64,000 bases of DNA from Diploscapter coronatus (Eukaryota > Nematoda > Chromadorea > Rhabditida > Rhabditidae): positions 42,679,201 through 42,743,200 of the forward strand of contig OZ038422.1 of assembly GCA_964036155.1 (NCBI GenBank), written 5' to 3'. Within the stretch, counting starts at the first letter, position 1. Every line of letters starts with the position of its first letter. Positions 37,259 through 57,000 of this stretch are shown one piece after another. The notes under the pieces are model-generated. The model did not search any database. It saw only the letters and a list, made by a program, of their open reading frames with translations, and was not told the origin of the DNA. Both the position numbers and the translations under genes were made by a program.

Positions 37259-38803
37259 TCATGACGATTCACAGCTATTGACTTCGCATCCCTCATCAGA
37301 CGAGTCCTCCTGTTGGCATCTCGCAGCCGCGTATCGCTCGCAGAATTCCTTGATTCGGTCGGCAGCCTCCCGCATAATTTGTTCGTCGTAAGTCAGCACA
37401 AGTCGGATGTAACCAGGAGCTGAGAATGCGGAGCCGGGCAGGCAGAACACCGACTCTTCCTGAAATTCGACTGATAAGAAATTCCACTCATTTCTAAATT
37501 ATTATGACTTACCTTAATGAGGTTCTGAGCGAAGAGAACGTCGTCTCCATAGATGGATTTGTCGACACCAATCATCTGATACATGGCGCCTTGAGGCCGG
37601 ATGGAGCTAAGGCCAGGAACGCCTTTCAGAGCTGCATCGACGATGTTGCCGTTGGTTTCGATCACTTTGCGGTTCTTCTCGAAGTACTCTTCTGGAGTCT
37701 CGGCAAGGATGCGAGGCAGAGCGCCTTGGACGAGCGAGCAGGGACCGACGATTTTCTGAGAGAGTGCGACGATGCCCTGCAATAATTGAGAAATTAATGA
37801 CTGATAAGACATGGGCAAGGAAGAAATGGTACCTTTTTGACTTGATCGAGAACCCCGAATCTGTTGTGGACAATCAACCAGCCGAGTCTCCAGCCAGGAA
37901 CCATCCATCTCTTCGCGATGCCGTCGCAGGTGATCACAGGCACTTTGGGGCACAGAGTCGCGATCGGAATGAATTCGGCTCCGTTGTAGACGAGGTCGCC
38001 GTAGATCTCATCGGCGATGATCGTCAACTTGAATTTGTTGGCAATCTGAAGAGAAAGGGTTATTGATTGTCAGGTGGAAATTTGATTCTTACTCTAAGGA
38101 ATCTGACGAGTTGACTCCGTCCGAAGACACATCCAGTCGGGTTGCCGGGGTTGTTGATGACAATGGCTTTCGTGTTCTCGTCGATCAGATTCTCGAGTTC
38201 GAATTCGTTGATTCTTGCTCCGTTGCGGATGTCGATATGATAGGCGCGATCCTAAATCAAACAAGTGAACTTCAAACTCAACTATGGTGAAGTTAACGAA
38301 CCTCGATTCCATGAGGTCTGCAGAGAGTAGAGTAAAGAGGGAATCCGGGATGAGGCACGAGGATGTTGTCTCCAGGACCAGCTACGGCCTCAATAGCCAT
38401 TTGGAGAGCGTGAGAGCATCCAGATGCAAGAACGACATCGTCAGCAGTGATTGGTGCCTCTGGGTGTGTATACCGTTGAGCAATGGCTTCGCGAGCTGCA
38501 ACTGCTCCGACTGCTGGACCGTACCCATCCCACCTGAAGTCAAATATTCTCCATTGGTTCTGCTCATGGCTTTTCTTACATGTGGGACTCGACGGCTTCT
38601 TTCATAGCTTCAACGGCAACTCTTGGTGGAGGGAATTTGCCACTGATGGAAGGATCGCCCAAATGCAGTTTAAGGAGAGACTTCTCAGGATTAGGCTGCA
38701 CGGCCATAGCATCGGCGATCTTGCGGATTGGGTTGACGGTGTTGAGAGAGTGTTTAGATTGTGGAAGGACGGGCCATTCAGAGTCTTCAACGATCGTCAC
38801 CAT
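37259..38803 (-). CDS. tatn-like: Tyrosine-aminotransferase-like enzyme, copy 2, 6 exons, 430 aa
   Basis: Same exon structure as copy 1: 38580-38803, 38302-38533, 38093-38251, 37833-38045, 37513-37776, 37259-37459 (431 codons including stop). The PLP-binding lysine is Lys250. Exons 3-6 encode exactly the same protein as copy 1. The exon 2 product differs at about 20 of 77 residues and keeps the conserved GYGP motif that copy 1 has lost, so this is the better candidate for the ancestral activity. The start MVTIVEDSEW lies 15 nt after an acceptor (38819-38820), consistent with trans-splicing. A small TM-protein gene ends 108 bp upstream on the same strand, a spacing typical of nematode operons. 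The second Ser codon before the stop differs silently from copy 1. Confidence 0.95.
37266..38301. repeat. Perfect 1036-bp duplicate, copy 2
   Basis: Partner of 26830-27865 in direct orientation. Sequence diverges at 37265 and 38302. Confidence 0.93.
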
Positions 38804-38911
38804 ATTGGGGTGAGTCTGAAGATGCGAAATGAAGATCAAATAACCAGGAACTGTTGTAAAAGTCAAAAGTGAATAAAATCTTTAAAAATGAAAGTCTTGC
38901 TACTCCCTCCA

Positions 38912-39306
38912 TCACACTAAAAATTGCGCACTGTCTGATAGCAGAGATTTTCGGAGACTGACACCTCCTCTTGGCCTTCGATACATTTTTATTCTTTCAC
39001 TGCACAAAATGAGATAAGCCAAAAGAGCCAGAAGACCAATTCCGAACAGATAAGAAATTCGAGGAGAGTAGCAGAGATAAAAAAAAATGGGCTGTTCCAT
39101 AAAAAGACGAATGGTCAGATTATTGTGAAGAAGGAATGCAATAATCAGAAGGGTGATGCAAAAGTTGAAGCCAAACATCGAAATTTGCCTACCTTGGCGA
39201 AGACGTCTATTTCGTGCATGATGAGTCGCTCGTCGATCTCTTCCCGCGATATCCTCTGCTGCGACTGCAATTTCGCTGCTTTCGTAGAACTGCGGTCGGG
39301 TTTCAT
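38912..39306 (-). CDS. Small single-pass membrane protein, 97 aa (two-exon model)
   Basis: Exon 1 is 39193-39306 (start MKPDRSSTKAAK; donor AAG/gtaggc) and exon 2 is 38912-39091 (acceptor AACAG), phase 0. Exon 1 encodes a charged helical segment (SREEIDERLIMHEIDVFAK). Exon 2 encodes one membrane span (YLFGIGLLALLAYLILC), followed by a basic tail (RIKMYRRPRGGVSLRKS). An alternative is an uninterrupted 171-codon frame, 38912-39427, with two hydrophobic spans. I prefer the spliced model because that frame becomes Arg-rich and shadow-like over exon 1. No family recognised. It sits 108 bp upstream of aminotransferase copy 2 on the same strand and may be co-transcribed with it. Confidence 0.5.
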
Positions 39307-42300
39307 CTTCGAAATTAACGGCTTTTGAAGCAAGCACTAATTGGTAGTTGTGTTCACTAGGTGAATATCTGAAAGACCATACTGTAATTAGGCAAATCAT
39401 GGGTAATAATTGGCGGTTGAAATTCAAGAATCGAAATAAGAAAATAAGGCTATTTATAGAAGGAAGAGGATGTTGATCGATGTGAAAAAGATAATCGATG
39501 ATAATCTAAAATAAGCAACTGCGTGTATGTGTGATTGAGTGATGCAGCGTGAGAATGGGAACTGTGATGAGGCCTTTTATAGGCTGGACGATAGACCCGC
39601 CCACTGCTGTTTCGGCGACAAGCAAAGCAACCAAGTCATCACGAGGCCTCGATCTGACGAAATATGATAGAGAGAAAGGGATGCAGAAAGGGGAAATAGC
39701 GAACGGAAGATAGTTCCCACGAGTCGAACGGACTGATGCGGAGGTGCTGAGAGTACGGCATGTTGAGAGATCACAGATAAACAGACTAATTAACTCGGAC
39801 TATTTTCTGCCTTCAATCTTTGGTACAACAACCTTAAATCACGAAACAGAACGTGTGACATAGTTCTGCCGGCGTTCATTCTGCTCGCTTACCAACTCTC
39901 AGACTAGAAGCTGGCAATTAGTTACGAACTTCTCGAATAGTTGACCATAGATTTGATCATTAGTGCTGTTTCCAATTATAACCTATTTTTGATGCTTATT
40001 TTGAATGTTCCTGCGTGTGAATGGAACAATCTAATGTCGAGAGGAATTTTCTCAATAATCAACTGAACACGTGGGCGCTCCCATGCAACCAAGTCGAGAA
40101 GATCAGCGACCAGAATGCAAAACAAAACATCGCTGGCGAGCAAAGCGTGGGTAAATGATCGGATCGTAATGACACTATTTTTGTACAACAGCGATTGTTT
40201 GTAGTCGATGAATATAATCTACCTAACAACACACTGTAATGTGAATATTAACTGTTAGAAAAAAGCATGAGATGATTTATGACGGATGAAATTTCAAGAA
40301 TTTTTCAATCAACACGTGTCGAATTACCACCTATAACCGAACTGCCTAGTTTTTCAATGCTGAATTTCTATGTTATCGCTGAGAATCGCGTTAATTTGTG
40401 TCCGTTCTCTGCACTTCTCGCGCCTTGTCCTTGTTTACAGTCTACTTTCTATACTCTCGAATTCACGCTCGCTCACCCGATTTTACGCATGCTTTCTTAG
40501 TTTCAACGACAGTTTTTGATTAGCGATGAGACCAATAAAAATCACTCGTCGGTTATTTATAATCGTCAGAAGTAGGGAAAGGGAGTGAAGATGATGGATG
40601 ATAACGTGAGGGAAGCTTGACATCTTCATGATTCTATTCTGATCGCTTATTTGGGGAAGACTATTTTTAGATGGGAAGACGACTGATCGACGCTATTTTC
40701 GTATGAGAAGGAATGCGGTGTCAGCGATATGATTACAGGAATCAGTTTGAAAAGAAATTGGTCACCAGAAGAACAGTCAGACCGGGTGAAGAAATGCAGA
40801 CTAATGGATATTGGAAATGAAAGCATAGAAGAGGACAGTCCATAAAATATCTGCAGCCGAATCAGCAAAATGATAAAATGTAAAAATAATGCGCTTTTCA
40901 AAGTAACTAAAACCAAGAAGTCACTCAGAATGCCCGGAATTATGTGCCACTAAGAATAATAAAGTCTTTTGCGTGGAGAGATAAGGTATTTCAGTGAAAG
41001 CGACAAGCAAATCGGGTGATTCGAGAAAACTGATAAGGAAATCAGGAAAGATTGCTGATGAATAACAAAATGGTGGGAGAAGGAAAGAACATAGAGTAGA
41101 GTCTGAAAGGTTTGCATGCCAGTTGGATGTCTCTGCAAGTGACCAAATGACCCCAATGAGAGTGATCTCCTGCCAAGTCTGCAGATCTACAATAATCTTG
41201 CATCACATTCGGCTAGTCTCATCTCACCCCACCCCCATCCCCTTGCCCTATTGTGGTTCTCGCCTCCCTTCTCCCTTCTCTGATCCTGGCTGATTGCCAA
41301 TTTCAGGAATAATTGAAGGGTGACAAGAAAAGGACATGTCTCGGAGTCATAAGGGAGTGAGAAAAGAGGGAGTGATATGAATTGACTAATTGAGAGCGAT
41401 AACTGTGATATGTGACGATATTCGATAAGAACCACGTGGTGGCCGCAGGCGGTTAATTCGCTTCCTTTCTACCTGTTTTTCTAGTCCCACTTTGAACTTT
41501 TTGATGTTTGATTTCAAAATCGACCAAGTGATATCAGTGAGAAGCGTGATGAAATGAAAAACGCGACTATCTTCAGAGCTTGAAAATGCAAAATCAAAAA
41601 CAAATAAGCAGATCAAATGAATGAAATTCTGTGCTTTCACTCGATCTACGTGATAACATCAAAAACAACTTGATAAGTAAATAGTTTTGACTGAGCCAAA
41701 ACGGAAATGAATTGCATCTATTTTCATAATATTTTTTTAGTTCTTCACTTCGTCATTTCGGTCCTCAGGCTATTTTTTGTAACACTTATGTGTACAATTT
41801 TTATTTGCATCTATGACTGTAAAAGACTAGAAATGATTGAAGTTGAGGGTAGAAACGTAACTGTAGGTTTGGAGTTAATTTATTTAGTTTCCTCTGCATA
41901 ATCAATAATCCAATCCAGGAACTGGGTTACACATTATGTACAAAATTAAAATATGATGTCAATGTTTGCTTAAATTTGTCGAACCATCAAAGTATCTACG
42001 TGACAATTTTGATAAGATAGCAGTTGAGTAATTCGAAGTTGAAACGAGAATAAGAATCAGTTGCATGATTGCTCAAGTAATTCTTGATTTTATAGTGATT
42101 CACGTTAAGCATTGTTTTCATGCATAATAAGCGTAACTTCATGTAGTGTCGGGAAGTGATGAACACGTTTAGGGAATTTTTAAACTTTTATTTAATCATG
42201 AATTAATCTAACTCAAAGCTAGTAACTTTGGTGATCAGTTGCTTTCGACTATTCTGAAAGTGTAGAAAGTAATCTAGCTCTAAAACACTAGCTATAAGGA

Positions 42301-44089
42301 ATCTTCTTTGATTCACACTTTGATGACTATCATTTTTCAGCTTGTTTCAAAATCATTTAAATTTGCAATACGACTCATTCGTCCAATATCGATACGAACT
42401 ACAAGCTAGAGAGTACGCTATGACGACATGTTATATTTATGGCAGCATGTAATGCAGGCATCTGACTGGCAATTCGCCCGATCAGTTCTTGGGTCATAGC
42501 CTCCCAGTCAGTCAGTGATTGTTGTGTTCTTCATGCATCGAATCGAGTTGTCGGGTAGTGGCCTTTGCTGCTATTTCGACGTATCCTTTGCACGTTCTTT
42601 TAACCATCTCCCAAGAAGTCAAGGCAATAGGTGTGTGGTGCGAATTTTTCTCGCCGATCGCAGCCGAATTTAGCTGTGCGGGGACAGAGACGCAAAAGCA
42701 AAAAAGCAACTGCAATGCAGTGATTGTGGTTGTGTGAATGAATGATTCTTCTGCCTCTGCTTGGCTTGAATTGGCCAGGCCTGCGGGGGCTGTAAGAAGC
42801 GTTCTCTGCAATGAACCCGCCACGTCACAAGAGCGAGTGCCAATTATCCAACTTGCATAGTCAGAATATGGTCATTTTGTGTGAGAAATATGATAAATAC
42901 ATCAACAACAGCAATAGCATTTATATCAATTTATCATTTATATCAAAATTTTTACTCCCTGAGAAAAATAGATAGAGTTCTATCTATCAACTAGGCGCCA
43001 TAAAGTTATTATTCCATTTCCCATTGCATATTTTTGAAATTGACTTCATAATTTAGTGAATGAAAATCGGATTGTTATTGCACGAAATATTGTCTAAATT
43101 AGACAATTCGGAGGAATTCAGGCCACACAACGTGAAAATCCGAAACTTTTTGGTTACTACAATCAATCTTCAATGTCATGAGTTGCATTGTTACAAATGT
43201 CAAACGTTAAACATTCAAAATCTCTTTAGATTGTTGGATGGAAAAAACAAAGGATGTTTGGATGACATGAGAATGATGAAATCCTGAAGAGAACGAAGTA
43301 ATCAGTGAATGAGATTAACGATGCAGTTTACAAGCGGCTGATGCAACGCTGAATTGGCAAAAACTACCGTATCTGCTGTATATTTGTCAGCAAAAAATGA
43401 CACCACTTTTATTTTCCTCCTCATTTTTCATGACATTCCATGAAATGTCTCATTTTGTGCTGTTGCAATACATCTCCATCTAATTATATCTTCCCATCCA
43501 TTACCAGGTTATCATTATTGGGTATGTTTTGTAGTTAATTAGTTGATAATAGATGAAGAAGTCAAAGGAAGAACTGTCAATTATCATTACTTATCACTTG
43601 TTTTTGCACGTTTCTGCTGCATACCTTCTCATTCTTCTCTTTTTCTCTCTTCTTTCCATCGACTTCATTTTTCATCTCCACGCTTCCACGTGGGGAACCA
43701 ATTGTCAGTGTGTCTGCCCCCTCCTACAGTCCCTTCCCTATCTCATCCCTCTTCTGCTGTCTTCAACGACAAGTCAGAGAGTGAGAATCTGAATGATAAA
43801 GGGATGATTATCGAAGAAGCAGAACGATAAGGAATAGCAGGGAAAATGGGGAGAGAAAGGGCCGCGTGCGGTCGCACTGGCTGCAGACCGGCAGATGTCA
43901 ACGAAATCGAGCGACAGAGAAGAAGATGCGTGGCAGAGTGAGGACAGACGCGCAGAGGGGGGCTGGACACAAGAAGGTGTCGGTGAAACGGAGACAGGCA
44001 GCAGAAGATGCCTGAAGGGAAGGGGCAAGGGAAGGTTCGCGAAACAGACGTATCCTTCAGTGACAGAAGAGGAAAGATGGGAATTGAGG

Positions 44090-44133
<44 letters not shown>

Positions 44134-47100
44134 TGGAGATGGGGGGTAGGTTGAGAGATACAGGCTGCTGTAATCTCGGTCGACATTTGACGCACCGATC
44201 TTTCAGATTGCATCAGTTTGCATGGTTTCATTCAAGCGCCGAAAAAAGAAGCGAGAAATAAAATTAGATCAAATTTCTGAAAATCGCCCACAGCTGATTA
44301 CAATATTAGAAGTTTCATTTGAATTTTAAGTGAAACTCCATTGTATTTTCATAGACAAGTCTGATTAGGTTTGGGTTGATTTGAAGATATCGAAATTCGT
44401 TCTAAAAAATCCGCAAAAATTCCCGGGAAAGCAAAATCAAGAAATATCTTCGACTTTTCCTTGAGTTTCCAAGAAAGGTGTAAGTGATAAAAGCAACAAT
44501 GGCTGATTGATCTCTTCTGTTATTCATGTCATTTTTCTGTGTAGATTGCAACTGTACCCTAGTTTAATTTTCATACAAGAATGATATGGTTCAGCATGTT
44601 TGCAGGCTTCAGCGAATGAGGCTATTTCTGGGAAAGGAATGCTCTTATCTGGCCAGAACCAGTGATAATTCCCATTACAGAGGAGCCGCCACGTGGTCCC
44701 TGGGAAGGAGGAACTGACTCCTGTCCTGTCTTTGATTGCATTCTCCTTTTATTGCTGATTTCTGCAAGCCATCGGCTGATTTTCCTGCTTCTTTCAATGG
44801 TTTCCTAGTGATACGACCCAGATTTGCTTGCCAAAATGTCCCGATTTGGAAGAAAAACTCGTTGAATTCGACTGTCAATCAGGTATTCAGAGCGATCAAA
44901 GACAAGCAAAATCAGTCGAAATTAGACTCGAGTCACGCTCCAAGCAAGGGACAAAAAGGGATTCCTTCTGATTCTGAATGATGAGAAGATGGAATCGAAT
45001 CGAAATGCAATTGGAAATGATAATGAAAAGGGAGTGGATAATTCGAAATGGAACGTGGCGAAAACCTTTGATTTCTTGGTACATCGAAAGGAATCGAACA
45101 GACTAATTTTGGCAAATAAACAATTCGATAATCTTTACAAATTGCACGACATCACATCAAATTGGAAACATGGTTTTTCGTCGAAATTAAAAATAAGGGA
45201 AATTACAATTTTGGCAAAAATAAGCGCCATTTCATAAAATATGTCGATGAATGTTTTTATTATCTCCCTGAAAAATGTTGAAAATATAGCGATTCAACAT
45301 TATGTCAGCTTTAATCTCCGTATAATTTAATAGGTTTCTACAATATCTGCTGAAATAAATCGTGCAAGTAATCAAACTTTATCTGTCTTGATCAGAGTAA
45401 CACAATCTAATTCATAAGAAACGGTCTTTGCACACCGAAGAGTTTTTTTTTTTTTTTTGCATATTTCGCTGCACATCAAAACTACTTTATAGTAGCACAG
45501 ACCTAGGGAGCACTTTCATCAGGCGAAAAGAAACTATAAGGGATAGGTCGCAACAAAGGGTTTCTGACGACTTTCATCTCTAGAACTGTCCCTAATTCAT
45601 AAACTACTGTATATCGACCCAGATTATTGTGCATGATAGCCACTGGTCAATAATATCGTTGTGCATGTGTGAAACAAACAAGAAGTAGACTGATCAGTGA
45701 CGTAAATGATCCTTCAAAGATTATCCCTCTCCTTCCTTTCTCTCCTCGTTGATGGCCTCATCTCTAATCTGCATATCTGTTCGAGTGACGTTTCTCCTTT
45801 CTCTCTCCTTCTCAATTTGCATATCGACACTTCTTTGACATAAACAAATTGATTGATACGGATTGGTGATCACCATCGATCATCAATGATAAACACTGGG
45901 CCGGAAATGCACAGACGATAGTTTTCTTTTAACTTATCCACCATGTTATCAGTTATGTTAGAGTCTGTAAATAACTATCATAGATTTGCCGCAATATTTC
46001 ATTGAAAGTCAGCATCGAGAAACGATGATGCGATTGCATTTTATCAGCAAAAATTGGCGAATTTCAGTGATGTGATAGTGATTTTCATCGTAATTTTCCA
46101 GAGTCCTTTTCGAAAGGAGTGATAGGCTTTTCGTGAAAAATTCATAATTACGCATTATAAGCATGCCTTGATAAAATAATCGGATTTGTTAATTGAATCA
46201 GCCTTCAATTAGGGAGCATTTTTATCAATTTGAAAGCTTACTAGATTTGATAATGATGCTTCATTGCATATCTGTGAATGGATTTACGAAATTTGCAATA
46301 AAAATAATATGAAGGTTCCTTAAAACACAATATGATAGTGTGCAATAAGCATTTATCTATCTTTATGCGAGTTAAATTTCATTTAAATTCTCTCATTAGG
46401 TATGTATACGAAAATTCTAAAAATATAATTTTAGCCAGTGTTAATTAATAAATTGGATCACTTCTTCATGAGCCATCAAATCTTTTCGGTGATTACATTT
46501 TCTATTGGAATTGTTACGTATGTAAACAATCTTTAGTTCAGAGATAATAATTACTGTCAATCATAAAACATTTGTAACTCTGCAGAGCTGCCTCGTGGAT
46601 GGCGCCATTTTTTTGCTTGTGCGACCTTTCCCCCGATCATCTTTCTTTCATTTTTTCCTTCTCATTTGGCGTACAACTTTGACTTCTCGCTTTCTGCGTC
46701 TTTGAAAGTCACTTTCGTGCAGAAGAGATAAAAACAAAAGTGATAGAAATGAAGAACTGACGGCCGATTTGATGAATGAGATGCAAAAATAGACTAGCGT
46801 TAGAACGAAAATTAAAGAAGTGGAAGTGGAGTGATAAAGGAATGAGAGAAAAAACGCAGGATAATTTTCAAAGAATGATGCAAGGTGAACGAAAATGATG
46901 ATGGTTCAGAGCAACGTTTGACAGAATTAGATTTTAATTTTCGAAACACAAGGTTGGGAAAGTCAAAATACCCGAACAATCTCGAAATCGGGAGCAATAG
47001 TTTTATCAAAACATACCGTAAAATATAAAATAGAAGTCCACGGATTTCTATTTTCGATCCCCACATATTCGAAAAATTTGAATCTTCAAACCGACGTAAC

Positions 47101-47905
47101 TCTTCACCAATGATTATAATCACTTCAAACCAAGACTAAATCCACTTTATGCCCTCTTAAAACATTATAAGACTATTTCTAAGATGATTTTAGTTGGACA
47201 ATGGATAGTTCTGACATTTGAGGGGATGAATTTCTATGATAGAGAGAGAGAGTTCTAACTTAGATATTGCAGTTGTTCAGAAAAAAAATCAGTAATTTTT
47301 ATTGTCGTACATTTCATAATCAACAATGTTTAAGGTAAGAATTCGTGTTTGCACAACCCTGCACAGACAATACGAGATCAAGCGAGACTTTATGATAATG
47401 TGGCAAGATTATGGACAATTGAAACATTTTACATTCTTTGGTCAATAGCAAAATAATAATAAAGACAAGAATAATCATTATTGCATTTTATGAGGTCATC
47501 TCGTAATTCTCAGGAAAAAATTGAAAGCAATCTCCAGATCAGAATTCGAAATCAAAGTTCTCCGAGTTCAATTCGCACTTCTTCGTATTCTGATTCTGAT
47601 AAATTAGTAGATCATCTAGAGACCAAGTGAAATAAATCACAAATTGGACAAAACCAAGGAAATAATAACAACGAGAGAATTTCACCGAAATATTCGAGTA
47701 CAACTTTCTGATTTATTGAAAATCGTAAATGAGTTGGACCTTAGACATATTAGTAGTTCAAGTTTACTCAAACTTTAAAATTATATGCTATTGAAGATTT
47801 CTAGAGTTGTGAAGTATTTATGCTGAATTTTGCAAATGCATTGCTCTAAGGGAGATACTTTGAAGATTCCAATTCATCTGTAGAGTTTGTAAAATGAAGA
47901 TCAAC
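39307..47905. other. 8.6-kb region without a convincing gene
   Basis: Many short frames on both strands, but none shows linked splice sites, phase continuity or family resemblance. The longest (43743-44231 on minus) is Ser/Leu/Pro low complexity made by the GA microsatellite. Landmarks: the (GA)n tract at 44092-44130, a perfect palindrome TTCCCGGGAA at 44421-44430, and an octamer-like ATTTGCAT near 45816. It may hold regulatory DNA or long 3' sequence of the COE gene; no direct evidence. Confidence 0.5.
44092..44130. repeat. (GA)n microsatellite
   Basis: About 20 GA units within a broader purine-rich stretch (43800-44150). It accounts for the Ser/Leu and Arg/Glu repeats in overlapping frames. 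Confidence 0.95.
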
Positions 47906-54058
<6,153 letters not shown>

Positions 54059-57000
54059 CGCACCGGCGGCAAGTGTGGGACGGAAAGACGTAGCAGATAC
54101 GGCACAGGCTGAAGCTGAATCGCGTCTATGGTCCCTGGAGAGAAGGCTTCATTAGACAGACACACAGACGACTCTCTCTGACAGAACTCGGAGAGACGAG
54201 AGAACAGGGCAGACGAGGAGGGGACAGACAGTGCAACAACACAATCCCTAACACAGCCCCCTTTGGGCCAATACAGCCACCCCAAGGCTCCGAGCCTGAC
54301 TCCGCCCCTTCCCCCTCCTTCTGCAGTCCAAGCAAGAACGAAGCCAAACACCACGCCCATTTCCGCTAGAAACAAACACGACCAATGCGATAAATGGAAG
54401 TAGAGATTGCTGGATATTACCGTAATCACAGATGATTTATCAGCACGCATAAAAATTATTGCGAGATCTAACATCGCCGTACATCAGAGATTCACATTTC
54501 AGAATGGCAAGTAACTCTTGCTAGAAGAAGACTTACCGTAAATTCAATTCACCTGTTAATTAATGAAACTAAAACAGCCATAATTGCTAAAGACGAAACA
54601 GGCGAATTATGTGAGTTGTAGTTTGTAATTGCAAATTAGCTTTCCTCCAGCTATTCCCGCTCTCTAATGCAGCAACAATTGCAATTAAACGAAGCTCATA
54701 TGGAAAAAGGGCATCCTAAGAATTTCCTTTCTGTAGTTTTTTCTTCAAAAAAGAATAAAAATCTAAGAATTATGCAGTAAAAATCTCTGATTAACTTGAT
54801 CACAGTTCTGAATGGTTTGCACCCTATACTAGATACCAAAACAAAGCTGAGCTTCATCGAAATTCTAATTCTCCTTCAACTTGTAGCTTTTGATTGCGAG
54901 CTTCTGCCAACCGAGGAGTCATTCTTCATTTCTGTAAAAGAAGCATTTCACAAAATGTCGAATTCGAAGTGTCAAAGATAGGAAAAGGAAGGGAGAATGC
55001 TAAAGGCAGCTGCAACTAGAGACAACGGCTGATGAAGAGATAGGGAGAGAATATGCAAATTCCATCCGTTTCGACAATTTGTAATGTGCCTCGCTATCTT
55101 TCATGGCATCTCAAGCATAAGCCACTCACTCGCTCAGTTCGTCTATCTTCCAGACGGAATCGGGGTTGCTCAAGGATACATGAAAAAGTGTCAAAACTCT
55201 TAAAACTTGAAATTAGAATGGTCCAACAAATAGTGATCATAGAAAAAAAATATTTAAGGACCACTTTGTGGAAAAATAAAATAACTAATTGTAAGCATTT
55301 TTCCTCATCAGTTCTTCGCCAATAATTAGAGAAAAAACTTGTCGTTTATTACGATAAAACTAATCTTCACATATTTAAATTTTTCTCTAATTTGTATCTA
55401 TTAATCTGTTATGCCTAGGAATCACAGATGATTTTGCGTAGTTTATAACTTCCTATTCTAAATAATGAATACGACGTATCTAAGGCATTCATGAAGAAAA
55501 ATTAAATCAAAATTATTTTGATCGAAAAAATGCCGCCACAATCGACCAAGAAAATGAACGCGATTTCGTGATATACAAATTCCAAGAGCGCCTGTGGACG
55601 CTCACTCCCTGTGAATATTTTTGGTGGACAACCATTTTATGGGTGTTTTTTATCGATTCCGATAGCGATCTTTCATGAATACCAACTTTGAAGGGGACTT
55701 GCTTCCTATTTTTGGCGTTTCCAGTGATTGCTTTTTAAACAAAAACAAGAATATGCAAGGAGAGGAGTTTGCAGTCCCTAGTTATGCCCGATCCGATTTG
55801 ATTAGTCAGACCGGATCAAGGTTTAGAAAAATTGTCAGATAGGATCGCGAGTTTTCTTATTAGCCAATAACATAATGAAATTTTCGAGTAATGCTCAAGG
55901 AATCGATAGCAGTGAAATCTCTAAGATCGCTTTCTTCCTAACCCCTAAATTAGGTTATTTTTATCTACAGAAAGGTTAGGATAGTATCGATATATTTGGA
56001 TTTTAATCGAATAAACCCAAAAAACTCCTACCCATCCGAATCCTTGCCCAATTTCTTGTCCATCGAAATCTTGGCAGCTTTCTTGATAGGTGGACCCAGA
56101 TTGCGAATCATCTTTGATCGAATATGCGCGATAAAATAGAACGAGTGGAGTAAATTATGAGAGTGATGAGCTTATCGAAATAACAATTCGTTAGAATAGA
56201 TGAAGCTGGTATCAAAACAAACAACGGTAGACAAACAATTTACGCAACCATAACAATTCTTACAAGAACTAATTAGTCTCTAGAGATAATTTACCGTATT
56301 CAATTATTATTTATTTTACCTCTTTCCTTTAATTTATCAGTTCAGGTTCGTACATTTTTATGCATCCGTTGATAATTCATTGCGAAAAACTAACATATTT
56401 ATATCAAAAGAACGTAAAAATCAAATAGCAAGTCATATGCATATTCTCTCTAAAATTTAACCAGGATGAGATAAATCTGCACGTGTCGAATTCCGATAGC
56501 ATTATATTGAATCTTGAAGCGTCATTTTCAAAAAATTGAAATGTAATTTATTTCAGTTTCTACTATAAATTCATATTTCATTTGCGAAATTTTGCGGCTC
56601 GTGCCTACACTTTCTATGTTAATCAGAGGGCTTTGTGTAATAGCTTTAGTTTGAAGAAGTAATCATCCAGAGCTATGCAACTTCAAGGAGCTATGATGTA
56701 AGATTGCATCATTATTGTTCTAAAAATGTCGAGTGTTTATCATTCTAAAATTCATATGATGTCATGAAGTAATCTTTGCATAAGTTTCCCTTTAGTTTTC
56801 AAAATCTCTCATTCCTCTGTTCTAGAGCTTTGTCCACCCTATGTCCAAACATTCCCTTTATCGATTTCTGACTCTTTTCCTCTCATTCCTCTAGGCAGCT
56901 CTGTTTTCTCTCACCATCAGCTTTTTCGTTTGTCTTTTCGTTCAGTCGCATGGATATTTTTATTTACTACTCGAAATCTCGAATATTTTCGAAATTTTCA

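Noticed and set aside
43543..44231. Long frames on both strands around the GA tract
   Set aside because: Composition is Ser/Leu/Pro or Arg/Glu repeats generated by the (GA)n microsatellite; no splice context or family.
44421..44430. TTCCCGGGAA palindrome considered as a COE or STAT-type binding site
   Set aside because: It lacks the two-base spacer of the COE consensus, and a single 10-bp palindrome is expected by chance in this much sequence.
46812..47123. 103-codon minus-strand frame
   Set aside because: A donor-like site exists at one point, but no partner exon, family or second signal was found.
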